Source: Capsicum annuum (taxonomy: Eukaryota; Streptophyta; Magnoliopsida; Solanales; Solanaceae). Taken from it: 64,000 nucleotides of DNA. The notes under the pieces were generated by a model, which was given only the letters and a program-made list of their open reading frames with translations, searched no databases and had not been told where the DNA came from. The stretch covers positions 146,754,545-146,818,544 of the forward strand of contig NC_061114.1 in assembly GCF_002878395.1 (NCBI RefSeq), given 5' to 3'. Made by a program: the position numbers and the translations under genes. This document shows, piece after piece, positions 1 to 12,229 of the stretch; position 1 is the stretch's first letter; every line of letters begins with the position of its first letter.

Positions 1-1519
1 GGATCTGAATGTAATTAGATAAGAACGAGGTTGAAAGAACACCCTTGGATTAGTTAATTATGGATTACTACCCAGTTACTATTTTGGTAAATTGAAATTG
101 TATGGATGTGTTAATTAGCTACTAATACTAGTTTTATGCTATTGTATATTGGTAATGTAAAAAGGGAGGACGTTAAGTAAAAGTGTGATCAATTGTGCAG
201 CAAGGTATGTATGGTTCATTGATCTTATACTCATTCACATGAATCAAACTGCTGTGTCACAAAGTAAGCTTCCTAAGAACTTTTCCTTTCAAATTATACA
301 TAAAGGCAGCATACAACCTCCAAGGTGACTAACAATCTTATTCCAACTCATTAGGGTGTTAAAGTACCAAAAGATATGTTTGTTACTAGACCTGCACATT
401 TGCCCTTCTAAATACTAGTACAGTAAAGATGTTTTCAACAACAAGATTTATGAGTTATTTTCTTAGCCAACATGGGCTATGGTGTTAGTTAAGCTCCTAT
501 GTGTTATACTACTATTATTTTTGCATCCTAACTCATTGCTACTACATCTAGCGCATATTTGTATACCTTTTGATGCTGTTTCAAAGTTATAAATCTAATA
601 CATGACCACTATAACAACAACTTTAAATATGAAAAGAATAATTTAAAGTGAATCTATATATTTTTGGGTGGTATCCCAGAGGTGAAACGAATACCTAGAA
701 TGGGTCAATCAAATATTATGGGTGGTATCCCAGGGGTAAATTGAAAGCCTAGCATGGGTCGATCACGATTTGTGTATTTATGAGGACCATATCCCGGGGG
801 TTAAAATGCATAGAATAGGTCATCCTCTTTTACCACTAATCAACTGGTCATTCGTACCATACCTTATAAAATTAAAGAAGAAAAAAGAAAAGTAAAGGAT
901 GTAATGTACATTATTCCATAATTACAAGCAAAGTTGGTCTTCTATACTTATCTATATAGCTATATATTGATATCTTATTCGGTTGAGCTCTTGTATAAAA
1001 TATAGTCAATTCATGCCTTACATACTAAGTACATTCTTATTATTCACATCCCTCATGGAGGGGACACTGTGTTTTATAATGCATTTATAGAAACTTTAGC
1101 TAGTAGACCACCCCAGTAGGAGCACAGGACATTTAGTAGCTATTGGTGAGCTCCAAGTTGATCAGGGATTTTTGAGTCTGTTATATATAATTTGGTATTG
1201 TCTAGTATTTATGAGTAATGTGGGGGGTTTTCCCGATCTTAACTAAGTCAATGTATCTTTTAGAGGCTTTGTAGACCAATGTAAAGTAAAGCATGGTAGT
1301 ATTTTGTTCTTTTGACTTTAGGCCCCAACAACCAAGTCTTGCACATGTAGGTTTGATATTGATTATGTAGTTTATTTTCATTAATGCATCATATCCATAC
1401 TTAGAAGAACCTTTGAATGTCATATTTACATGAATGATAAGTACAAGGTTATGGGTTTGTACTCTCAGGACTTATAGTTACGGGTGTCTGTCTGTCCCAA
1501 TAGGATTTGATGCGTGACA
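1..1519 (+). repeat. 3' portion of a gypsy-type LTR
   Basis: No coding capacity is visible. A TATA box (TATAAAAT) lies at 994-1001, about 170 bp downstream of a triplicated motif block (666-826). The stretch ends near 1519 in GCGTGACA, resembling the ends of Tekay/Del-type LTRs, but no primer-binding site follows, so the element was cut here. Its start lies outside the window. The orientation and LTR identity are inferred from the motif-block, TATA and end order. The minus-strand ORF of 73 codons at 1202-1423 has no recognisable homology and is treated as chance. Confidence 0.4.
666..826. repeat. Three imperfect tandem copies of a ~55-60 bp unit
   Basis: Units start at about 666, 720 and 782. 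Each begins with a GGTATCCC-type core (third copy CATATCCC) followed by a G-run, and ends near a GGGTCAATC/GGTCATC core. The third copy is the most diverged. The block lies upstream of the TATA box at 994, where motif islands sit in several other LTRs of this window. Confidence 0.6.
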
Positions 1520-2160
1520 ATTGAAGACGTCCCCAATGATGTGCACACCAAAGATATCAATGACCAACCTCATAATATCAATTTTGACCCTAATCTAACA
1601 CATCAATCATAATTTTAGGCCATTTTCCTAAACATACATTCTTTGTCCTACTTTAAACATTAAAATAGAGATTATAAGCACATTCTAGATTCTTGGATGC
1701 ACAAAAGGATTCTTAGAACTTTAGAACATATTACAATGATGGAACCATAAAGATTTTTTTGGGTATTTTAAGGGTGGTGAGTGTGGGACCATTTGGATGA
1801 CGGTTCCCATTTTAAAACTATCCCAATCACGATTGCAATCATGGAATTGTGATCGGGATGGGGTGGGGACTGCAATCGCGATGGTTCGAGGACCATAATT
1901 GCGGTATGATATGTCAATTGCGGTACCTAAGACATATTTGAGTCAACCTGTGTCTTGGATAGCAATTTGGGTGTCGCAATTGTGACACTTGAGACCAGGT
2001 TTACATGACCTATTTTTTAGCTATTCCACCTCTACTTAATTCCATTTCACCTATTACCTTTCAATTTCTCAAATGCATCTTTAGAGTTCCACAATTTCAT
2101 GGATAAATAAAAAATAAACACAAAAGCTACTCTAACAATTAAAATGCAAAGGATACAAGC
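1520..2160 (-). repeat. TE-A post-coding region
   Basis: This is the sequence downstream of the TE-A protease on the minus strand. It has no ORF. At about 1800-1990 it carries a GC-richer island of repeated ATTGCGGT/CAATCGCGAT/GTGATCGGG motifs. A similar island follows the same landmark motif in TE-D (26640-26765). The far edge near 1520, where it meets an opposite-strand LTR, is approximate. Confidence 0.4.
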
Positions 2161-2169
2161 CAAATTTAT

Positions 2170-2215
2170 GGTAATGATTGGTTTCCTCTTATCCAGCTCT
2201 TATTTAACATCACGA
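2170..2215 (-). other. Conserved post-coding motif, TE-A copy
   Basis: Read on the minus strand, this has GATGTTAAATAAGAGCT followed shortly by AAGAGGAAACCAATC. It aligns with copies in TE-H (47648-47694), TE-G (57722-57765) and TE-D (26931-26975), always just after the gag-protease or gag-like ORF. This is the most diverged of the four copies. Its function is unknown. Confidence 0.55.
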
Positions 2216-2223
2216 CTAGATGT

Positions 2224-2863
2224 CTAGCTATCATCATGTAGGATCCTTGGGGTGAGGTAACCCAAGATCCATTCCTGATCCATAATATCAATCACAAATA
2301 CCACTTGTAACTCCATTGGTTGATTTTTGGTTTTGCACACACGAAAAGAGACTTCATTATTATGTACCCAGAACTTTATATCTCCATACTCCATATCAAC
2401 TAGACCTTTTTTGGTTTCTAAGAATGGTATTCCGAGTATGATTGGCATGTCATGATTGATTTCACAATCAAGGACTACAAAATCCATTGAGAGGATAAAC
2501 CAGTAAACTTTAACAAACAATCATACAATAATATCATAGGTTTTTTAATTGAGCAGTCCACCATTAAGAGTATCATGGTGGTGGGTGTAGGATCACCCAA
2601 CCTTAAAATTTAATACAAAACATATGGAATAAAGTTGATACTATCTCCATGGGCACACAATTCTTTTTCAAATTAGTGTGTCCTGATGGTGCAAGGAATT
2701 GTAAGTGCACCCGGGTCTTTCTTTTTTCCATCATCACATTTACCATGATTGCACAACAACTATAAGTCTCCTCAAAAGTTTTGCAATCCACAAGTTGCTT
2801 TTTTGACATCAAGTTTTTCAATGACTTAGTATACCCCAGAATCTCCTGAAGATCTTCTAACAA
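2224..2863 (-). pseudogene. TE-A retrotransposon aspartic protease (degraded)
   Basis: The minus-strand translation gives the N-terminal lead-in typical of Athila/Tat-like proteases (LEDLQEILGYTKSLKNL) near 2863-2810 and the C-terminal hallmark PIILGIPFLETKKGLVDME near 2460-2390. Retropepsins process the gag polyprotein inside the virus-like particle. The family's DLGAS active site reads AHGDS here (about 2640-2660), so the catalytic Asp is lost, and frameshifts separate the two halves. The reading frame falls into two parts, 2603-2863 and 2224-2520. No RT follows downstream, so this is the last domain of the element. Confidence 0.75.
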
Positions 2864-2879
2864 TGGAATATTAATCGAG

Positions 2880-4560
2880 AGGTTGCTAAGTTTTGCAAGG
2901 AAATTTTTGAACTTGGCATTGTCATCTTTCTTCTTTAACCTTTATGGAAAGCGCGGAGGAATTTTCATTGGGGGAACGGAATTATTTGAGGTTCGTCCAC
3001 CTTTTTCTCATCACCATCAATCACTTTAGGATTCTCATCCTCATCATTATTATTCTCAAATATCAGTCGTTCCTCATCAGCTACTTCATCAGACTTGGGA
3101 GCACTATCACTTAGTCTTTCAGGCTTCTTACTCTTTGCAATTGCTTGTTCATCAAGAGATTTTTCATCAAAATCAACCTCATTTTCACCAAGATTTCTGC
3201 CACTTTTAGTGATAATTTCCATAAAATAGGCATCATTCTTAGGATTAACCACCATGTCACAAGGTAGACCTCATTTTGGCCTAGCATTAAGTTAGGTTAA
3301 AGTTGTCCCATTTACATCTCCAATTGTTTGATGGAATCCGAATGAGATATGATCTTTTGGTTTAATTGAGAGAAGTCACTTTTCATTTCCCTTACCATTT
3401 TATCGGTACCTTTAAGTCGCATCAAAATCTGGTCAAGGACATCTTTAATTTTAAATTTTTCTAGGTTTACCGAGCTTAATTCCTTATCCTTAACACGAAC
3501 TTGAGGGGGAACATACCTATCATATCCTCTCTCTTTGTTACTTCAATATTGGTCTTCATCCCTTTCTCTATTGTGTCAATCACGATCTCGATCTAAGTCA
3601 TTCCAACCTTGATTCCCTCCTTGCCTTTGGTAGGTGGGATGAGAACACCCCAAATAGTTTTCCAAGAAACTTATCTCTTCATCGAGTGCCTTATATTTAT
3701 CCTTATCATAAATTTTTAGCACCTTGAGAGGCAACGACGTTGACTTCTTTAGAAGGTTCTCCCGTCACGTGTTAGGTAAAAAGATCTAATTGCTTCATTT
3801 ATTTGGCCATATTTTCTGATCCTTACTCGTCCTTTTTTCTTTGCTCTTTGTTGACATAAGATACTATGGGGGACCCTATGGCTACTTTTAAGTCTTGGGT
3901 GTGCCATCCTAAGTTTTACTTAGTGACTCGGTCAAGTATATTTGTTGTAACACCATATGACAATTTCACAAAAGAACCACCCGACACATCATCCACCATG
4001 GTCATGTTTAGCTTGTATGATGCCTTATAAAAGATTGGGATAAGTATCTTCTCTGGGACCTCATGGTTAGGGCATTGCATGAGTTTGTCATTGAACTTTT
4101 TCCACATCTCCTATAAGGGCTCACCACTAAGTTGAAAAAAAATTAGGATTTTTTTTCTTAGTTATAGAATTCTAGATGGATGAAAATATCTATCCAAAAA
4201 AGCCTCCATAAGTTCAAACCAAGATGTAATAGACCCGACGGGTAGAAATCTCAACCACAAAACTTCTCAAATGGTTAGAGAGAATGGAAAAAGCCTTAAT
4301 AGAATAGACTCTTAAGTAATATGGTTAATATGAAATAGGGAATGCACCTCAATGAAATTTCTCAAATGTATGTTTTCTTCTTTGTGTGCTTGGCCCCCGA
4401 ATAGACATTTTATTTGTATCATATAAAGAATTACACTCGTGACATGTAATACCCTATTTCCCTCAGCTAATAGGATGTTGATTGCAATTTCATGCCATGC
4501 ATCTTTAAATGATCCTTATCCTCGAGGTGCCCATCAAATAAGTCATAATTTCTTATATTG
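2880..4560 (-). pseudogene. TE-A gag remnant (Athila/Tat-like)
   Basis: The minus-strand frame at 3916-4107 matches the plant retrotransposon gag core (WKKFNDKLMQCPNHEVPEKI, then FYKASYKLNMTMVDDVSGGS). The acidic linker before protease lies at 2965-3255 (NPKNDAYFMEIITKSGR, then many D/E). Between these only scattered in-frame pieces remain, with frameshifts and stops. Gag forms the particle that packages element RNA. Gene order (LTR at 4712-6007, gag, linker, protease) is normal on the minus strand. I did not see a clean zinc knuckle. Confidence 0.7.
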
Positions 4561-4689
4561 TGGCTCATGGTGTCGTTATTACTTTGAAATCACCTAATAA
4601 AATAACAAAAATAATAAACAATGTAAACAAAAGCACTATGACTGACCCAAGTTCACTAACAATACTGTAATAGTGAAAACTAAGCTTCA

Positions 4690-4711
4690 CTCCGTGGCAA
4701 TGATGCTTTTT
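4690..4711 (-). other. TE-A primer-binding site, degraded
   Basis: Just inside the 5' LTR, the minus strand reads GCATCATTGCCACGGAG. This resembles the tRNA-Asp-complementary primer site kept in TE-H (TGGCGCCGTTGCCGGGGA at 45183-45200) but has several substitutions. Position and partial match support the call. Confidence 0.5.
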
Positions 4712-6007
4712 TTATAACGCTCAACTTACACTATCATTTTGATGCAAGGTGGTCCTTGTCAATATGTACCCAACAAGAGTCGGGGTCAAATCCTTAAGGA
4801 GTACAAGCTAGCTTTCAACACCTATGTGTGTTGAGAGTTTGCTATCTGTTAACCAGTAATACAAAAGTAAAACAAAATATGAAAATAAATTGGGGGGTTT
4901 GAATGTAGAAATATGTTGAACATAATCACCAAATCACACTAAAAAGAGATCGAACAACTGTTAAATTACGAAATTAAGAAATATCTTGGGGTTATGTTCT
5001 CGTAAGTAGTGTCCATGCATGGGTAATCAAGTGTGAGTCCATGTTTTGGACAAGGGTTTTGGTAGGCTATCTTTAGGGCTTTAGTGTTAAGTTCACCAAT
5101 CCATGACCACAAACTTAGCATCCTTATTTCTAAGATGATGCTTATGAACATAGCCAATTCAACTAATACCCTTATTTCTAATATAGTATTAGCAAAGAAT
5201 CTAATTCAAGGGGTTATTTTCATTCACTGTTCACTCATATCTCTCTTTCAGGGATGATGTAGGATCAAAGGCAATTGAAGTTTACACCCATAAATCTGAA
5301 TTAAACCATAAAGTAAAAGAAAAACCCAAAACTATTAACCAACTATTTAGACTAATGATAAAAACCCACACATAATTCACTACCTAATCAAACATAACCC
5401 CAAGATATTGATTTAGCTTCTAATGAAATTAAAGAGAGAATATATACCCAAATTGACATGCAATTGATCCATAATAATCTAAATAAGAATAACCCAAACT
5501 TCAATCTCAATTTACAACCAATTTCTCTTAGAATCAAATTAATAATTTGTTCTCTCAACTCACAATTAGAGTGTTTTTGCTATCCAAAAATTGAAAATTA
5601 GATAAAGATCCCCGAAAATATGAACGAGTTTAGCCTTTTGTGATTTGGGATTTGGCTCTGTTAAATTCTAATTCTACCATTAAAACTTTTTAACCCTACC
5701 ATGATCGCGACTGTCATCTTGCAATCATCAAGGTTTGACTGTACTTCTGATCGTGATCACAACCCTCAGAGTGCAATAGTGGCATATGAGGATGCCTCCA
5801 GGGCCCGATCTTCAACTCTCTTGTTATTTTTGCTCACTTTACTTTTCCTCCAACTTTGTCTCAACTTGTCTTTATCAGATAACTTGGAATATCACACATA
5901 CTAGAGATTAATGTATTTCAATCAAGAATTAGTCTCATACACATAATTAATTCATCATAGTGCACAAGAATTTGGATGTAAATAAGTGAAAAATTTTCCA
6001 CTCATCA
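4712..6007 (-). repeat. TE-A 5' LTR
   Basis: The minus-strand LTR starts TGATGAGTGG (6007 downward) and ends GCGTTATAA next to the degraded primer site. The ends match the TE-D LTRs (TGATGAGTGG ... GTTATCA). An island of ATCGCGA/GTGATCA motifs lies at about 5700-5790, with an AT-rich TATA-like stretch downstream of it. The first 25 nt form a hairpin. The plus-strand ORF of 67 codons at 5701-5904 and the minus ORF at 4966-5157 are unsupported. No second LTR of this element is recognisable in the window. Confidence 0.7.
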
Positions 6008-7205
6008 GCCATTGAGTTTGAAACATTAAATTTTATAGGGTAGCATAGTCTTTTTGTATACATGGGATTCCAAAAGAATCCTTAGCGGTTGACAGAGACT
6101 TTAAAAAATTCCATGACTCAGCTAGTATTGGTGTGCTGCTTAAGCTCCCTTTTGGTTTGCTTAAGTAATGGGGCCACTAAAGCGGTTGGCCTATCGCTAA
6201 AGCGACTGGGTCGACCCGACAAAGAGTTGCTTAAGCGGAACCCCTACCACTTAAGTGGTAGCACCTAAAGTGGAAAGGTGTCGCTTATGTTGTAAGTGCA
6301 GATGCCAGTTGTCACTTAAGATACATTAAATCTCTTAAGTGGCACATTATCCGCTTAAGTGACACTTGTGGACCTGGTAGGGGTATAAAAAATCCACAAC
6401 CTAATTTTCCCCATTTTTCATCCATTCTAAAGGATATTGAACCCTAAAAAGTAGGAAAACTTGGGAGAATCATTTGTAGGTAAATTAATTTACGTATTTG
6501 TTCTTTAAATTTATGGTAAGCATCCACTAAATTCTTGGTTTAGTTTCCCATATTGTTCTAAAATCCCTAAAATCTTGGTGACTTTATTGTAGAACCATTA
6601 GAGCTCAAATTTCACCCATTTGAGGTTAAATGTTCCTTGAGCATAGTGGGATGTTGTGTTTGTTTAAAAAGTGTAATTCTATAAATGGGCCCCATATGAG
6701 GTTTTTTCATAATTATAGACTTAAGAACAATCTCTTTTTTATAAGTAGTTTATTATATTGATAGAGCAACACCTTGCAAAAGCTTATCGGAAAAGGAAAT
6801 TAGTGGTTTAATGGACTCTTTGGGATTTTTTAGCGTTCTGGTACGCTAGGTTTACCTTCTTCATAGATTAAGCTAATCCATAGTATAATTATTATATTAT
6901 TCTAGATATGGATTGGGATTTAGGTATTGGAAGCATAGTTGGTATGATTAGTGTTATTTAGACTATTTAGGCTATCTTAGAACGATAATTTAGGTGAAAC
7001 TAACCTAGTTGATCACATTTAAGGTGGAACAGACTTAGTTGCTCATATTTTAGAAAGAATTACAATATTAGGGCTAATTATGTATGATTTAACATCTAGA
7101 AGTGAATTTATATACCTTGGCCTAGTTCGAGGTAGAATTTGTCTAAAATTGGATTTCGTGGATTACAAATGGGCTGAGCCCTTTCAGAGACTTGTTTTTG
7201 CTTTT
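6008..7205 (+). repeat. LTR-like fragment with CTTAAG-motif island
   Basis: No gene is visible. About 6140-6375 holds many copies of a GCTTAAGCG/CACTTAAGTGG-type palindromic motif. A TATA box (TATAAAAA) follows at 6384-6391, then a leader-like stretch with a possible splice donor (GTAGGTAAAT) near 6476. Island, TATA and leader in this order suggest an LTR on the plus strand, truncated on both sides. I could not assign the family. Confidence 0.45.
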
Positions 7206-8401
7206 TGTCACAACCCAATTTATGAGTCATGATGGCACTAACTAAATCCCATCAGTAGGTAAGCAAAACCATAACACAAATCTAATGCAATAGGTTAATT
7301 CGATAGGAAATGCCCAACATAGGCAAAATAAAGGAGCATAATTTATAAATAAGCAAAGGTTCTAAATAGATAAAAGCAATCCAAACAAAATACCAATCCC
7401 AGGACCTGGTAAACCCAGTATAAGAGCATCTAGTAATAATAAAATATAACCCAACTACTTAGAATAGTCAATACATCAGCCTTGAAACAAAAGAGTCAAT
7501 ATAAGATAGAGGGAAATGGGAGACTCAAACTCCAAGAGCCCGCCCTATCTCTGAAAATTAATCACCATATGAACAATGATTAGTAGGGGCAACTATTACT
7601 CAAATTTTCACTAAAAAGGTATAGAAGTGTAGTATGAATACAACAACAATTGGTACTCGGTAGGCATTATCGGCCGATTGAGCTAAATCATGATATAAGA
7701 ATGATAAAGTGCAAGATAACATAACTAAGTCAAGGTACAAAATCAAAGTTGAGTTATTTCCATCATCACTTTATATACATAGTGCATAAACCAAAATAAT
7801 AATGATGACATAACATAAAGAATCAAGAACAAACGAGCATAAATACCAAATTGACTTTGATGCACCAATTGGTGTTAAAAAGTAAAGAACTCATTACAGC
7901 CTCCCATATGACTGAAAAATACACTCAAGAGAAAAATAGTCTAAGTATGAATTATTTACAGCTATCCACATCATTATTTAGCCACCATTCCATAATTTAA
8001 GTCATTTGGCATTAGTCATCACCAACAATTCACCAATATTATCCCATAATTCAAAAATTATCAATTAGTCACCAATTGTCCACTAAGCACCATTTATTCA
8101 CTAGTCATTCCTTACCAGTTATACTTCACTTTATCATTTCATCATGTCATAGTAAATACTCGAACTCAAATCGGTAATATATGTAGTCAATACCAAAAAT
8201 TGAACTGGTTATAATATAGTCAATACTCCAAATTGAATAGGTTATAATCTAGTCAATACTCCAAATTGAATAGGTCATAATATAATCAATACCCAAAATT
8301 AAAACAGCTATAATATATATAATCATTCTCATAAGTCATATCATAAATAGCATAACTAATTGCACGATTAATAGGTTTTAATTATCATGTTTACCAACAT
8401 A
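7206..8401 (-). repeat. LTR fragment of the TE-E/TE-F family, inverted
   Basis: The minus strand ends in a segment with CTACTGATGGG, GACTCATAAATTGGG and terminal TGACA. This matches the ends of the TE-E 5' LTR (about 35405-35468, plus strand) and TE-F LTR (42341-43222, minus strand). More shared blocks occur around 7500-7740 (compare 42660-42870). No primer-binding site or coding sequence adjoins it, so it is a solo or truncated LTR. It contains a 33-bp tandem array at 8185-8316. Confidence 0.6.
8185..8316. repeat. 33-bp tandem repeat, four copies
   Basis: Copies run 8185-8217, 8218-8250, 8251-8283 and 8284-8316. All have the form (A)GTCAATAC..., AAATTGAA..., GGTTATAAT(A/C)T. Copies 2 and 3 differ at about two positions and copy 4 is the most diverged. 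The phase is exact, with no spacer, as expected from slippage or unequal exchange within the LTR. Confidence 0.8.
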
Positions 8402-10773
8402 GTAAAACACCCCAAATTTTTAGCCCTAGAAAATTTCTTGAGCTTTGAGACCACTTCCTTAGTTATGAATGGACCACTGGAGTTGTAGCATGCCTTGATG
8501 ACTCATTAGGGTGATTCATACCCAAATTAGTAAGTTTGAGGCTTGGTTTTCCTCAGAGTATGAGTGTCTCACTAAAATCCATAATAAAATGTTATGAGTT
8601 GTTAGGTGTAATCATAGGGTGTCTAATATATGTCCAAATTTATGTGTTGTGTTGACATGACTAGACCCTACGAGTCATAGGGTCCCATTATGATTACTAC
8701 CATTGAGTTGTAAGGATAACAGTTTAGGGTACCTTGGTTACGACTCATGGTGACATATCGTATGGTATGGTTATGAGTCAAGGGGTTGAATCATAAGCAA
8801 AGGTGGCACTTCTTAGCTTTTAAGTCAAGGTCATTCTGGACATTTCCCCTCTAGAACAAATCGAAACCCACGACTTATAACCACTTTTAGGGTGTCATTA
8901 TATCTTTGAAACATCCAAGTAACTCCTCAAATGCTCCTAATTCTCAAGGTCAAGAACACTTAGGTCTTCTAAAGGGTTGATCAGTTAGGGATCTCAAGGG
9001 TGGTTTCTCTCCGTACATCTTACTATTTTAGGAATGTCGCTCTTCCCTCATTGTTAATTTTGGAAATGCATGTGGTTTAAAGTAGTGTTCATAAGATTGT
9101 TGTTTTGGTCTAGAAAATATAGGTTGGGGGTTTTGAATGTTATGAATTGAACATAATTTCTCATGATTTATATATATGATTTTTATGGTTTTAATATGGT
9201 TTTGAATTGGTGGGTGCATAGGTGTGGTGAATGAACTAGGGAATTGTTAGTTTCCCAAACTTATGACTTTTAAAGTGGTTATGATCCCAACCCCATAATG
9301 TGAAATTAGTTTTAGTAATGAAAACTGTGGGAATTTTTAAAATTGAACTAATCTTGAACCATTGCATGATATAAAGAAGTATTTGAAATATAATGGTATG
9401 ATTGAATGGAGAAAAGGAGTCGTTGTTCCCCAATGTGTATTAATGAACAAAGAGAGTTGCTCTCCCTAAGTTAATGGAAATTATTTTGGCATGATGTGTT
9501 ACCTTGCAAGTGTAGTTTGTATGATGATACCAATAATGTATGCCTAAAAGTGTAATATGGTTGATTGAATAGGAATGTGTGACAATGGTTTTAATTGGGC
9601 TTTAATAAGGGTTGTGTAGCTGAATCATGAAAGTGGAGGCCTGAGTGACCAATACTGAAACTACATTTAGCGATGGGGGGGTCTAAGTGACTGGGGAGAT
9701 CTGAGTCCACCTTATTATTATTTCATGATTAGGGAGGTTCGGTCCCCTATAAATCAAATCATTATAAGATTACTTGCTTAAGTCACCTTAGTGTATGTTG
9801 GAGGGTTTGAGTCACCCTTGTGCATATATATGAGATTATTCTCCAGTTTTTGCAGCTACACATATTGAGGCCCAACTAGGGGGTGAGATCTAGGGCCCAT
9901 ATAGCCCATGGGTAATATAATATGATGGTTGAGCTACACAATCCAAGCAAAGGTTTTGAAACATATGTTCAGCCTTATTCCCTATCCTAGCATGTGATAT
10001 ATATATATATAAATATGTTTATGCATTTGATTATCTGTACTGACTTTGAATGATTTTAAAATATTGATCATATCATTATATTATCCTTATCCCAGGTTAC
10101 ATGCTAGCGTTCACCCTACTAACCGTCTTTGAATGTTGTATCTGCATGCAATGTAGGAACTAATCATACTTATACTACTTCTGCTTAGTGACTTGGATTC
10201 GGGATCAGTTAGAGAGTCATATTAAAGTAATGAGCTTCTATACATCGAAAGACCCTATTTCATGAATTATGGTTTCCTTTACATTTTAAATATTTCTTTG
10301 GACTTGGTTTTTGGATATGGTTGGGGGCATGTCTCGATTGGATATTCTTTGGTTTTAATTAGAGGCTTTGTTAGACTACTGTGGGCATGGGCAGTGTCGA
10401 TATTACTATTGTTATCATTATTGGAATTGGTATTGGCATTGATACCAATATCGGTTGGTTTTAGTTGTAGACTTATTGTAAAGTCTTTAAATTATTTAGT
10501 GGCTTTGTCAGACTACTGTGGGCATGGGCAGTGTCGATATTGGTATTGTTATTAGTATTGGAATTGGTATTGGCATTGATACCGATATTGGTTGGTTTTA
10601 GTTGTAGACTTATTGTAAAGTCTTTAAATTAATATTCATTTATCTTGTTATATGTTAAAATTCAGCCTACTTTAGGGTGTGGTGTGTTTTGTTTGGTTAG
10701 GTATACATGGAGATCTTCGGTCTATAGGACTTGAGATACCTGTCACAGCTAGGACCTGGTTTAAGTCATGACA
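8402..10773 (+). repeat. TE-B 5' LTR
   Basis: The first 1.7 kb align with the 3' LTR at 18833-20113, starting AAAACACCCCAAATT versus AAAATGCCTCAGATT. The LTR ends in CATGACA at 10773, four bases before a tRNA-Met-type primer site. The 8450-8880 region repeats GACTCAT/GAGTCGTA-type motifs and 9640-9820 repeats a GGYCTGAGTGACC-type motif. A TATA-like CTTATAACC lies near 8876. The minus ORFs at 9028-9433 and the plus ORF at 10262-10555 are chance frames in LTR sequence. Confidence 0.8.
10363..10636. repeat. 137-bp tandem duplication near the TE-B LTR end
   Basis: A unit containing GACTACTGTGGGCATGGGCA and a short TATTGG-rich microsatellite occurs twice, offset by 137 bp (about 10363-10499 and 10500-10636). 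Copies differ at only a few bases, so the duplication looks younger than the surrounding decay. It lies about 140 bp before the LTR end. The 3' LTR is truncated before this point, so the unit number cannot be compared. Confidence 0.75.
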
Positions 10774-10777
10774 AATA

Positions 10778-10790
10778 TGGTATCAAAGCC
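10778..10790 (+). other. TE-B primer-binding site (tRNA-iMet type)
   Basis: TGGTATCAAAGCC follows the LTR end by four bases. The usual plant initiator-tRNA-Met complement is TGGTATCAGAGCC, so there is one mismatch. This primer class is common in chromoviruses and fits the downstream Tekay/Del-like pol. Confidence 0.85.
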
Positions 10791-10984
10791 TAGGTTTGGT
10801 GTTATTTGGTGTCTGACAAATCCATGTTGAGTAGCATCTCTTTCAAGGGTATGTAGCATGCCATACTTATAAGGGAGAGGTTATGAGACATTAAAGAATA
10901 TTTCCCTTTCTTGTTGATCTATTTTAAGCCATAGAGTCTCAGGACTTGAGTCTCTCTAATTCCTATTTATTCACTTTTCAGATC

Positions 10985-12150
10985 ATGCCTCTCAGATGAT
11001 CCGAAGCTCATGGAAACTCCTCTGTCCTACTTGAGGACAATGTTGATGGGACACGCCCTGCTAATGCGGTACAGACCCGGTCTAAGGTCCAGTGCCTGAT
11101 TTCCCTCTTGAAGTTCCACCAGTATCCTCTAGTCCCCTCGAGCTCGTCAGGCTAATATGTTAAATGCAGAATTTTGTCAGTATATTCATATGTTAACTCC
11201 ATTGGTAGCTTCTCATTCTAAGCGTGTTGCTTTTGTTACTCCATCTTCTGAGTCCATAAGGGTTGGATAGCCTATGAGGTTGAGTGCTCCAACTTTTTCT
11301 GGTGTTAGGGTTGAAGAGAATCCTCAATGTTTTATTAATGAGATGGAGAAGATCTTTTGGGTTATGCATGCTACTATGTAGAGGGTGTAGAATTCACTGC
11401 CTATTTACTGAAAGATGCATCATACCAATGGTATAAGCAATGGGAACAGTCTAGGGAGATGATACAAAATCCACACTGTGGGATGATTTCTTTAGTACTT
11501 TTCGAGTCCGATCTTTCCTTATGAGTTGAGGGGGACAAAAGTTGTAGATTTTATTAATCTAAAGCAAGGTAGGATGACGTTCAATGATTATGCCTTGAAA
11601 TTCTATAATTCTCCTAATATTCTCCCAAGTTAATGTCTATCATGAGGGATAGAATGAGAAAGATCGCATCTGGATTATCCCATGATTTAATTCTAGAGAG
11701 TAAGGTTGCCTCTTTCAACAAGGATATGTACATCTCCAAATTAGTGGCGTATATACAACATGTTAAGGAAAAGAAGAAAAAGAAGGCTGAAATTGAGGAG
11801 AGGCAAAATAATAAGTTTAAATTTTTTTATCAAGGGGGAGATCAACAGTAGAGTGATAGAAATAGTGGAAAGTGGTCTAAGAGGAAGTAGGGGAGTTCTG
11901 GTTCCTACTCTATAACTAGTATTTCTTATTTAAAGCTGTTAGGTGATCGCTATTGTGATCATGATAGTTGATTTAGGGAGTAAGGCACCTAATTTAGGCT
12001 GGTAGGGCTCAGTCTTCTCTATCACGTCCTCTTTGTAGATTCTGTGGGCAGGTACACCACGGGTTTTGTGAAGAACAGAGGAACAAGTGTTTTAAATATT
12101 GTCAGATTGGTCACTTACAGAGGGATTGTCTTCCTGAGGTTGCTTTGGGG
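10985..12150 (+). pseudogene. TE-B gag remnant
   Basis: The start ATG at 10985 gives MPLR, like the MPPRR start of Tekay/Del gag proteins. Recognisable gag blocks follow in changing frames: a capsid-like stretch near 11370-11460 (EFTAYLLKDASYQWYKQWEQ) and 11633-11851 (MRKIASGLSHDL, then FNKDMYISKLVAYIQHVKEK). Two cysteine clusters at about 12040-12135 are the remains of the RNA-binding zinc knuckle (CFKYCQIGHLQRDC, with spacing altered from CX2CX4HX4C). Many stops and frameshifts exclude function. Protease follows directly. Confidence 0.7.
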
Positions 12151-12229
12151 GTAAATAAGATTTTTGTTGCCACTTTATCAGCTCCTGCACTAGAGGGTGT
12201 TTCTTCTACTTCTAGTGTCGGCACTGGTA

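Noticed and set aside
10262..10555. 97-codon hydrophobic plus-strand ORF with repeated segments
   Set aside because: It lies in the TE-B LTR and its repeats come from the 137-bp DNA duplication; the hydrophobic bias follows from T-rich sequence.
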